From: Auanema rhodensis
Lineage: Eukaryota > Nematoda > Chromadorea > Rhabditida > Rhabditidae
Direction of reading: 5' to 3'
Assembly: GCA_964057225.1 (NCBI GenBank)
Contig: OZ059900.1
Span: 22,521,638-22,585,637 of the forward strand
DNA: 64,000 bases
Notes under the pieces: model-generated
Databases searched by the model: none
The model's input: the letters and a program-made list of their open reading frames with translations, nothing else
Told to the model about the DNA's origin: nothing
Translations under genes and position numbers: made by a program
Shown here: positions 1-8,887 of the stretch, piece by piece
Layout: every line of letters begins with the position of its first letter
Position numbering within the stretch: the first letter of the stretch is position 1

Positions 1-16
1 ATGGCTAATATTGATT

Positions 17-38
17 AAATCGATTTTTGTTCATATGA
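17..38. other. Two adjacent palindromes, AAATCGATTT and TCATATGA
   Basis: AAATCGATTT (17-26) and TCATATGA (31-38) are perfect dyads in nearly every monomer. A further AAATATTT dyad lies at 138-145. Short dyads are common in satellites and may bind dimeric proteins. The ATCGAT and CATATG sites would cut the array once per monomer and give a 342-bp ladder. Confidence 0.5.
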
Positions 39-106
39 GTCGTCAAATGAAACGAATTTCAGGGTGTTACATACTAAAATGAAGCATTTTACATGCTGAA
101 CACTAT

Positions 107-119
107 AAAAATACAAAAA
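107..119 (+). other. Paired A5 tracts
   Basis: A5 runs at 107-111 and 115-119 (when position 106 is G) are separated by under one helical turn. Further tracts are T5 at 24-28, T5 at 165-169 and A7 at 286-292. Such tracts tend to give intrinsic curvature. Two recurrent one-base deletions map to tract edges: C120 lost in U, U-prime and W, and one A of 286-292 lost in N and J. Confidence 0.4.
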
Positions 120-152
120 CACAGTATTTCCCATGAGAAATATTTTATTATG

Positions 153-164
153 CTGGAAAACCAG
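153..164. other. Short perfect inverted repeat CTGG-AAAA-CCAG
   Basis: A 4-bp stem with an A4 loop lies just left of the box-like motif. Three class-defining changes hit it: the loop is A3 in the 341-bp D, H, V, Y and Z classes, C162 is G in alpha-prime and L (CGAG), and G164 is C in K (CCAC). The stem is therefore not strictly kept, so a structural role is doubtful. Confidence 0.4.
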
Positions 165-174
165 TTTTTGGAAA

Positions 175-191
175 GTTCGCTGTAAACAAGG
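175..191 (+). promoter_or_regulatory. CENP-B-box-like motif, once per monomer
   Basis: The 17-mer at monomer 175-191 reads KTTCGCTGTAAACAAGG (K is G or T). The known CENP-B box core is NTTCGNNNNANNCGGGN. TTCG at 176-179, A at 184, C at 187 and G at 190 match, giving 7 of 9 core positions; the two central G of CGGG are A here. The TTCG and AAAC parts are kept in nearly every monomer. Rare changes: T181 to G at 44416 and 50910, and A189 to T at 45783, 52277 and 53645. Binding by CENP-B or a related pogo-like protein is inference; chance in a conserved block is possible. Confidence 0.35.
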
Positions 192-250
192 TTTTGACTT
201 ACGATTTCATGTGTTCAAACTCATGCAATGTCAATGAAACCTAGCTCAAA
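178..250 (+). other. Invariant block of the monomer
   Basis: Across the monomers I read, positions 178-250 change far less than 50-130, 157-177 or 252-325. The exceptions are few and mostly class-specific: G203 to A in the H class, G236 to A (CAATAAAAC) in the V class and relatives, C241 to G (AAGCTAGC) in the E-prime class, C247 to A in the J class, and A243 to T at 4445 and 9914. Uneven conservation is commonly read as constraint on a protein-binding or nucleosome-positioning element. Gene conversion centred here would look the same. Confidence 0.6.
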
Positions 251-330
251 ATTGTTCCTACAACGTCTAATTCCACTTTCACGACAAAAAAACAGGGGTT
301 AGAAAATTAAGGAAATTAGCACATTCTGAG
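194..330 (+). repeat. Right half-unit of an apparent ancestral dimer
   Basis: Partner blocks to the left half, in order: TTGACTTA (194-201), CGATTT (202-207), TGTTCA (212-217), GTCAATGAAAC (230-240), TGTTCC (253-258), CACTTTCAC (274-282), AGAAAA (301-306), GCATATTCTGAG (319-330; this first copy has C at 322). If the homology is real, an older monomer of roughly 155-190 bp doubled and diverged before the 342-bp unit was amplified. A single subunit would then be about one nucleosome repeat long. Confidence 0.5.
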
Positions 331-339
331 GGCACGCCC
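330..339. other. GC-rich inverted repeat GGGC-AC-GCCC
   Basis: This is the only strongly G+C-rich spot in an AT-rich monomer, with a 4-bp perfect stem at the right end of each unit. It is altered in K (C337 to A), in Q and B (C339 to T) and in S-prime (C340 to T). No known element is recognised; it is useful as a class marker. Confidence 0.45.
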
Positions 340-2051
340 CTTATGGCTAATATTGATTAAATCGATTTTTGTTCATATGAGTCGTCAAATGCAACGAATT
401 TCAGCGTGTTACATACTAAAATGAAGTATTTTACATGCTGAACACTAGAAAAATACAAAAACACAGTATTTCCCATGAGAAATATTTTATTATGCTGGAA
501 AACCAGTTTTTGGAAATTTCGCTGTAAACAAGGTTTTGACTTACGATTTCATGTGTTCAAACTCATGCAATGTCAATGAAACCTAGCTCAAAATTGTTCC
601 TACAACGTCTAGTTCCACTTTCACGACAAAAAAACAGGGGTTAGAAAATTTAGGAAATTAGCATATTCTGAGGGCACGCCCCTTATGGCTAATATTGATT
701 AAATCGATTTTTGTTCATATGAGTCGTCAAATGCAACGAATTTCAGCGTATTACAAACTAAAATGAAGTATTTCACATGCTGAACACTAGAAAAATACAA
801 AAACACAGTATTTCCCATGAGAAATATTTTATTATGCTGGAAAACCAGTTTTTGGAAATTTCGCTGTAAACAAGGTTTTGACTTACGATTTCATGTGTTC
901 AAACTCATGCAATGTCAATGAAACCTAGCTCAAAATTGTTCGTACAACGTCTAGTTCCACTTTCACGACAAAAAAACAGGGGTTAGAAAATTAAGGAAAT
1001 TAGCATATTCTGAGGGCACGCCCCTTATGGCTAATATTGATTAAATCGATTTTTGTTCATATGAGTCGTCAAATGCAACGAATTTCAGCGTATTACAAAC
1101 TAAAATGAAGTATTTCACATGCTGATCACTAGAAAAATACAAAAACACAATATTTCCCATGAGAAATATTTTATTATGCTGGAAAACCAGTTTTTGGAAA
1201 GTTCGCTGTAAACAAGGTTTTGACTTACGATTTCATGTGTTCAAACTCATGCAATGTCAATGAAACCTAGCTCAAAATTGTTCCTACAACGTCTAATTCC
1301 ACTTTCACGACAAAAAAACAGGGGTTAGAAAATTAAGGAAATTAGCACATTCTGAGGGCACGCCCCTTATGGCTAATATTGATTAAATCGATTTTTGTTC
1401 ATATGAGTCGTCAAATGCAACGAATTTCAGCGTGTTACATACTAAAATGAAGTATTTTACATGCTGAACACTAGAGAAATACAAAAACACAGTATTTCCC
1501 ATAAGAAATATTTTATTATGCTGGAAAACCAGTTTTTGGAAATTTCGCTGTAAACAAGGTTTTGACTTACGATTTCATGTGTTCAAACTCATGCAATGTC
1601 AATGAAACCTAGCTCAAAATTGTTCGTACAACGTCTAGTTCCACTTTCACGACAAAAAAACAGGGGTTAGAAAATTAAGGAAATTAGCATATTCTGAGGG
1701 CACGCCCCTTATGGCTAATATTGATTAAATCGATTTTTGTTCATATGAGTAGTCAAATGCAACGAATTTCAGCGTGTTACATACTTAAATGAAGCATTTT
1801 ACATGCTGAACACTAGAAAAATACAAAAACACAGTATTTCCCATGAGAAATATTTTATTATACTGGAAACCAGTTTTTGGAATTTTCGCTGTAAACAAAG
1901 TTTTGACTTACAATTTCATGTGTTCAAACTCATGCAATGTCAATGAAACCTAGCTCAAAATTGTTCGTACAACGTCTAGTTCCACTTTCACGACAAAAAA
2001 ACAGGGGTTAGAAAATTAAGGAAATTAGCATATTCTGAGGGCACGCCCCTT

Positions 2052-3760
2052 ATGGCTAATATTGATTAAATCGATTTTTGTTCATATGAGTCGTCAAATG
2101 AAACGAATTTCAGGGTGTTACATACTAAAATGAAGCATTTTACATGCTGAACACTATAAAAATACAAAAACACAGTATTTCCCATGAGAAATATTTTATT
2201 ATGCTGGAAAACCAGTTTTTGGAAAGTTCGCTGTAAACAAGGTTTTGACTTACGATTTCATGTGTTCAAACTCATGCAATGTCAATGAAACCTAGCTCAA
2301 AATTGTTCCTACAACGTCTAATTCCACTTTCACGACAAAAAAACAGGGGTTAGAAAATTAAGGAAATTAGCACATTCTGAGGGCACGCCCCTTATGGCTA
2401 ATATTGATTAAATCGATTTTTGTTCATATGAGTCGTCAAATGCAACGAATTTCAGCGTGTTACATACTAAAATGAAGTATTTTACATGCTGAACACTAGA
2501 AAAATACAAAAACACAGTATTTCCCATGAGAAATATTTTATTATGCTGGAAAACCAGTTTTTGGAAATTTCGCTGTAAACAAGGTTTTGACTTACGATTT
2601 CATGTGTTCAAACTCATGCAATGTCAATGAAACCTAGCTCAAAATTGTTCCTACAACGTCTAGTTCCACTTTCACGACAAAAAAACAGGGGTTAGAAAAT
2701 TTAGGAAATTAGCATATTCTGAGGGCACGCCCCTTATGGCTAATATTGATTAAATCGATTTTTGTTCATATGAGTCGTCAAATGCAACGAATTTCAGCGT
2801 ATTACAAACTAAAAAGAAGTATTTCACATGCTGATCACTAGAAAAATACAAAAACACAATATTTCCCATGAGAAATATTTTATTATGCTGGAAAACCAGT
2901 TTTTGGAAAGTTCGCTGTAAACAAGGTTTTGACTTACGATTTCATGTGTTCAAACTCATGCAATGTCAATGAAACCTAGCTCAAAATTGTTCCTACAACG
3001 TCTAATTCCACTTTCACGACAAAAAAACAGGGGTTAGAAAATTAAGGAAATTAGCACATTCTGAGGGCACGCCCCTTATGGCTAATATTGATTAAATCGA
3101 TTTTTGTTCATATGAGTCGTCAAATGCAACGAATTTCAGCGTGTTACATACTAAAATGAAGTATTTTACATGCTGAACACTAGAGAAATACAAAAACACA
3201 GTATTTCCCATAAGAAATATTTTATTATGCTGGAAAACCAGTTTTTGGAAATTTCGCTGTAAACAAGGTTTTGACTTACGATTTCATGTGTTCAAACTCA
3301 TGCAATGTCAATGAAACCTAGCTCAAAATTGTTCGTACAACGTCTAGTTCCACTTTCACGACAAAAAAACAGGGGTTAGAAAATTAAGGAAATTAGCATA
3401 TTCTGAGGGCACGCCCCTTATGGCTAATATTGATTAAATCGATTTTTGTTCATATGAGTAGTCAAATGCAACGAATTTCAGCGTGTTACATACTTAAATG
3501 AAGCATTTTACATGCTGAACACTAGAAAAATACAAAAACACAGTATTTCCCATGAGAAATATTTTATTATGCTGGAAACCAGTTTTTGGAATTTTCGCTG
3601 TAAACAAGGTTTTGACTTACGATTTCATGTGTTCAAACTCATGCAATGTCAATGAAACCTAGCTCAAAATTGTTCGTACAACGTCTAGTTCCACTTTCAC
3701 GACAAAAAAACAGGGGTTAGAAAATTAAGGAAATTAGCATATTCTGAGGGCACGCCCCTT
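2052..3760 (+). repeat. Domain I HOR unit, 5 monomers (1c missing)
   Basis: Starts at 2052, 2394, 2736, 3078 and 3420 match 1a, 1b, 1d, 1e and 1f. Class 1c is absent, so one whole monomer was lost in register. Extra changes relative to the first unit include AAAAAG for AAAATG near 2815 in 1d, and in 1f the loss of A152 and A203. Confidence 0.8.
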
Positions 3761-4786
3761 ATGGCTAATATTGATTAAATCGATTTTTGTTCATATGAGT
3801 CGTCAAATGCAACGAATTTTAGCGTGTTACATACTAAAATGAAGCATTTTACATGCTGAACACTAGAAAAATACAAAAACACAGTATTTCCCATGAGAAA
3901 TATTTTATTATGCTGGAAAACCAGTTTTTGGAAATTTCGCTGTAAACAAGGTTTTGACTTACGATTTCATGTGTTCAAACTCATGCAATGTCAATGAAAC
4001 CTAGCTCAAAATTGTTCGTACAACGTCTAGTTCCACTTTCACGACAAAAAAACAGGGGTTAGAAAATTAAGGAAATTAGCATATTCTGAGGGCACGCCCC
4101 TTATGGCTAATATTGATTAAATCGATTTTTGTTCATATGAGTCGTCAAATGCAACGAATTTCAGCGTGTTACATACTAAAATGAAGCATTTTACATGCTG
4201 AACACTAGAAAAATACAAAAACACAGTATTTCCCATGAGAAATATTTTATTATGCTGGAAAACCAGTTTTTGGAAATTTCGCTGTAAACAAGGTTTTGAC
4301 TTACGATTTCATGTGTTCAAACTCATGCAATGTCAATGAAACCTAGCTCAAAATTGTTCCTACAACGTCTAGTTCCACTTTCACGACAAAAAAACAGGGG
4401 TTAGAAAATTTAGGAAATTAGCATATTCTGAGGGCACGCCCCTTATGGCTAATATTGATTAAATCGATTTTTGTTCATATGAGTCGTCAAATGCAACGAA
4501 TTTCAGCGTATTACAAACTAAAATGAAGTATTTCACATGCTGAACACTAGAAAAATACAAAAACACAGTATTTCCCATGAGAAATATTTTATTATGCTGG
4601 AAAACCAGTTTTTGGAAATTTCGCTGTAAACAAGGTTTTGACTTACGATTTCATGTGTTCAAACTCATGCAATGTCAATGAAACCTTGCTCAAAATTGTT
4701 CCTACAACGTCTAGTTCCACTTTCACGACAAAAAAACAGGGGTTAGAAAATTTAGGAAATTAGCATATTCTGAGGGCACGCCCCTT
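3761..4786 (+). repeat. Three monomers between domain I HOR units
   Basis: Starts are 3761, 4103 and 4445. The first carries TTTTAGCG at 57-64, C85, G106 and CG at 257-258 (I-like). The second has C85, CC at 257-258 and T309. The third has the 1c left part (GTATTACAAAC, C90) and a CCTTGCTC change at 243. They do not continue the 1a-1f order and look like a remnant of another unit. Confidence 0.7.
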
Positions 4787-6837
4787 ATGGCTAATATTGA
4801 TTAAATCGATTTTTGTTCATATGAGTCGTCAAATGAAACGAATTTCAGGGTGTTACATACTAAAATGAAGCATTTTACATGCTGAACACTATAAAAATAC
4901 AAAAACACAGTATTTCCCATGAGAAATATTTTATTATGCTGGAAAACCAGTTTTTGGAAAGTTCGCTGTAAACAAGGTTTTGACTTACGATTTCATGTGT
5001 TCAAACTCATGCAATGTCAATGAAACCTAGCTCAAAATTGTTCCTACAACGTCTAATTCCACTTTCACGACAAAAAAACAGGGGTTAGAAAATTAAGGAA
5101 ATTAGCACATTCTGAGGGCACGCCCCTTATGGCTAATATTGATTAAATCGATTTTTGTTCATATGAGTCGTCAAATGCAACGAATTTCAGCGTGTTACAT
5201 ACTAAAATGAAGTATTTTACATGCTGAACACTAGAAAAATACAAAAACACAGTATTTCCCATGAGAAATATTTTATTATGCTGGAAAACCAGTTTTTGGA
5301 AATTTCGCTGTAAACAAGGTTTTGACTTACGATTTCATGTGTTCAAACTCATGCAATGTCAATGAAACCTAGCTCAAAATTGTTCCTACAACGTCTAGTT
5401 CCACTTTCACGACAAAAAAACAGGGGTTAGAAAATTTAGGAAATTAGCATATTCTGAGGGCACGCCCCTTATGGCTAATATTGATTAAATCGATTTTTGT
5501 TCATATGAGTCGTCAAATGCAACGAATTTCAGCGTATTACAAACTAAAATGAAGTATTTCACATGCTGAACACTAGAAAAATACAAAAACACAGTATTTC
5601 CCATGAGAAATATTTTATTATGCTGGAAAACCAGTTTTTGGAAAGTTCGCTGTAAACAAGGTTTTGACTTACGATTTCATGTGTTCAAACTCATGCAATG
5701 TCAATGAAACCTAGCTCAAAATTGTTCCTACAACGTCTAATTCCACTTTCACGACAAAAAAACAGGGGTTAGAAAATTAAGGAAATTAGCACATTCTGAG
5801 GGCACGCCCCTTATGGCTAATATTGATTAAATCGGTTTTTGTTCATATGAGTCGTCAAATGCAACGAATTTCAGCGTGTTACATACTAAAATGAAGTATT
5901 TTACATGCTGAACACTAGAAAAATACAAAAACACAGTATTTCCCATGAGAAATATTTTATTATGCTGGAAAACCAGTTTTTGGAAAGTTCGCTGTAAACA
6001 AGGTTTTGACTTACGATTTCATGTGTTCAAACTCATGCAATGTCAATGAAACCTAGCTCAAAATTGTTCCTACAACGTCTAATTCCACTTTCACGACAAA
6101 AAAACAGGGGTTAGAAAATTAAGGAAATTAGCACATTCTGAGGGCACGCCCCTTATGGCTAATATTGATTAAATCGATTTTTGTTCATATGAGTCGTCAA
6201 ATGCAACGAATTTCAGCGTGTTACATACTAAAATGAAGTATTTTACATGCTGAACACTAGAGAAATACAAAAACACAGTATTTCCCATAAGAAATATTTT
6301 ATTATGCTGGAAAACCAGTTTTTGGAAATTTCGCTGTAAACAAGGTTTTGACTTACGATTTCATGTGTTCAAACTCATGCAATGTCAATGAAACCTAGCT
6401 CAAAATTGTTCGTACAACGTCTAGTTCCACTTTCACGACAAAAAAACAGGGGTTAGAAAATTAAGGAAATTAGCATATTCTGAGGGCACGCCCCTTATGG
6501 CTAATATTGATTAAATCGATTTTTGTTCATATGAGTAGTCAAATGCAACGAATTTCAGCGTGTTACATACTTAAATGAAGCATTTTACATGCTGAACACT
6601 AGAAAAATACAAAAACACAGTATTTCCCATGAGAAATATTTTATTATACTGGAAACCAGTTTTTGGAATTTTCGCTGTAAACAAGGTTTTGACTTACAAT
6701 TTCATGTGTTCAAACTCATGCAATGTCAATGAAACCTAGCTCAAAATTGTTCGTACAACGTCTAGTTCCACTTTCACGACAAAAAAACAGGGGTTAGAAA
6801 ATTTAGGAAATTAGCATATTCTGAGGGCACGCCCCTT
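4787..6837 (+). repeat. Domain I HOR unit, 6 monomers with hybrids
   Basis: Starts are 4787 (1a), 5129 (1b), 5471, 5813, 6155 (1e) and 6497 (1f). Monomer 5471 has a 1c left part and a 1d right part (G175, CC258, A270, C322). Monomer 5813 has a 1b left part with the same 1d right part, plus TCGGTTTT at 20-27. Unit length is 2051 bp, equal to the first unit. Confidence 0.75.
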
Positions 6838-7862
6838 ATGGCTAATATTGATTAAATCGATTTTTGTTCATATGAGTCGTCAAATGCAACGAATTTCAGC
6901 GTATTACAAACTAAAATGAAGTATTTCACATGCTGAACACTAGAAAAATACAAAAACACAATATTTCCCATGAGAAATATTTTATTATGCTGGAAAACCA
7001 GTTTTTGGAAAGTTCGCTGTAAACAAGGTTTTGACTTACGATTTCATGTGTTCAAACTCATGCAATGTCAATGAAACCTAGCTCAAAATTGTTCCTACAA
7101 CGTCTAATTCCACTTTCACGACAAAAAAACAGGGGTTAGAAAATTAAGGAAATTAGCACATTCTGAGGGCACGCCCCTTATGGCTAATATTGATTAAATC
7201 GATTTTTGTTCATATGAGTCGTCAAATGCAACGAATTTCAGCGTGTTACATACTAAAATGAAGTATTTTACATGCTGAACACTAGAGAAATACAAAAACA
7301 CAGTATTTCCCATAAGAAATATTTTATTATGCTGGAAAACCAGTTTTTGGAAATTTCGCTGTAAACAAGGTTTTGACTTACGATTTCATGTGTTCAAACT
7401 CATGCAATGTCAATGAAACCTAGCTCAAAATTGTTCGTACAACGTCTAGTTCCACTTTCACGACAAAAAAACAGGGGTTAGAAAATTAAGGAAATTAGCA
7501 TATTCTGAGGGCACGCCCCTTATGGCTAATATTGATTAAATCGATTTTTGTTCATATGAGTAGTCAAATGCAACGAATTTCAGCGTGTTACATACTTAAA
7601 TGAAGCATTTTACATGCTGAACACTAGAAAAATACAAAAACACAGTATTTCCCATGAGAAATATTTTATTATGCTGGAAACCAGTTTTTGGAATTTTCGC
7701 TGTAAACAAGGTTTTGACTTACGATTTCATGTGTTCAAACTCATGCAATGTCAATAAAACCTAGCTCAAAATTGTTCGTACAACGTCTAGTTCCACTTTC
7801 ACGACAAAAAAACAGGGGTTAGAAAATTTAGGAAATTAGCATATTCTGAGGGCACGCCCCTT
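6838..7862 (+). repeat. Domain I partial HOR unit, 3 monomers (1d-1e-1f)
   Basis: Starts are 6838 (GTATTACAAAC, A124), 7180 (G108, A135) and 7522 (A41, T76, A3 loop). Monomer 7522 also carries CAATAAAAC at 233-241, a change otherwise seen in the V class and in a D/E hybrid class of the central domain. Confidence 0.75.
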
Positions 7863-8887
7863 ATGGCTAATATTGATTAAATCGATTTTTGTTCATATAA
7901 GTCGTCAAATGCAACGAATTTCAGCGTGTTACATACTAAAATGAAGTATTTTACATGCTGAACACTAGAAAAATACAAAAACACAGTATTTCCCATGAGA
8001 AATATTTTATTATGCTGGAAAACCAGTTTTTGGAAATTTCGCTGTAAACAAGGTTATGACTTACGATTTCATGTGTTCAAACTCATGCAATGTCAATGAA
8101 ACCTAGCTCAAAATTGTTCGTACAACGTCTAGTTCCACTTTCACGACAAAAAAACAGGGGTTAGAAAATTTAGGAAATTAGCATATTCTGAGGGCACGCC
8201 CCTTATGGCTAATATTGATTAAATCGATTTTTGTTCATATGAGTCGTCAAATGCAACGAATTTCAGCGTGTTACATACTAAAATGAAGTATTTTACATGC
8301 TGAACACTAGAAAAATACAAAAACACAGTATTTCCCATGAGAAATATTTTATTATGCTGGAAAACCAGTTTTTGGAAATTTCGCTGTAAACAAGGTTTTG
8401 ACTTACGATTTCATGTGTTCAAACTCATGCAATGTCAATGAAACCTAGCTCAAAATTGTTCCTACAACGTCTAGTTCCACTTTCACGACAAAAAACAGGG
8501 GTTAGAAAATTAAGGAAATTAGCATATTCTGAGGGCACGCCCCTCATGGCTAATATTGATTAAATCGATTTTTGTTCATATGAGTCGTCAAATGCAACGA
8601 ATTTCAGCGTGTTACATACTAAAATGAAGCATTTTACATGCTGAACACTAGAAAAATACAAAAACACAGTATTTCCCATGAGAAATATTTTATTATGCTG
8701 GAAAACCACTTTTTGGAAATTTCGCTGTAAACAAGGTTTTGACTTACGATTTCATGTGTTCAAACTCATGCAATGTCAATGAAACCTAGCTCAAAACTGT
8801 TCCTACAACGTCTAGTTCCACTTTCACGACAAAAAAACAGGGGTTAGAAAATTAAGGAAATTAGCATATTCTGAGGGCACGACCTTT
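7863..8887 (+). repeat. I/J/K-like triplet at the domain I/II boundary
   Basis: Starts are 7863 (CATATAAG at 32-39, GGTTATGA near 192), 8205 (T85, one A lost from the 286-292 tract, J-like) and 8546 (C164, C252, CGACC at the end, K-like). The preceding monomer at 7522 is H-class, so the order H-I-J-K of the 36-44 kb domain is echoed about 29 kb upstream. Confidence 0.6.

Larger units (their letters stand above)
11..137 (+). repeat. Left half-unit of an apparent ancestral dimer
   Basis: Segments here reappear, diverged and in the same order, in the right half of the same monomer: TTGATTA (11-17), CGATTT (21-26), TGTTCA (28-33), GTCAAATGAAAC (42-53), TGTTAC (65-70), CATTTTACA (85-93), AGAAAA (105-110, using G106), GTATTTCCCATGAG (124-137). 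The offset to the partner grows from about 181-184 to 193-196, as expected for real homology with small indels. By-eye alignment only; no statistics were run. Confidence 0.5.
1..342 (+). repeat. Representative monomer (class 1a)
   Basis: This is the first complete monomer and the reference for numbering. Variable sites that define classes elsewhere are: 41 (C or A), 50 (C or A), 53-54 (CG or TT), 62-63, 66/72, 68, 76 (A or T), 84-85, 90, 106 (G, T or A), 124, 126, 135 (G or A), 152, 157-160 (A4 or A3), 162, 164, 174-175, 203, 252, 257-258 (CC, CG, AT or TG), 269-270, 273, 288, 309, 322 and 337-340. This copy has A50, G63, T106, G175, CC257-258, A270 and C322. The phase is arbitrary; nothing marks ATGGCTAAT as a true unit start. 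Confidence 0.95.
1..2051 (+). repeat. Domain I HOR unit, 6 monomers (1a-1b-1c-1d-1e-1f)
   Basis: Monomers start at 1, 343, 685, 1027, 1369 and 1711. Markers: 1a has A50, G63, T106, C322. 1b has T85 and T309. 1c has GTATTACAAAC at 65-75 and C90. 1d is as 1c plus CTGATCAC and A124. 1e has G108 and A135. 1f has A41, T76, A152, A3 at 157 and A203. The last monomer is 341 bp. The 1f class is the same as class H of the 36-44 kb domain. Confidence 0.85.

Noticed and set aside
2-14. RNA polymerase III A-box-like string (TGGCTAATATTGA)
   Set aside because: Only partial agreement with the A-box consensus, and no B box (GGTTCGANNCC-like) at a suitable distance.
295-312. Telomere-like string (TTAGAAAATTTAGG) near monomer 299-312
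   Set aside because: No TTAGGG or TTTAGGG tandem runs; a single chance similarity in an AT-rich context.
1-342. Alpha satellite, because 342 is 2 x 171
   Set aside because: The sequence does not resemble the alpha-satellite consensus; only the length relation and a weak CENP-B-box-like motif are shared.
1-342. ATGGCTAAT as the true unit boundary because the window starts there
   Set aside because: Phase in a tandem array is arbitrary, and no flanking non-repeat DNA is visible to fix it.
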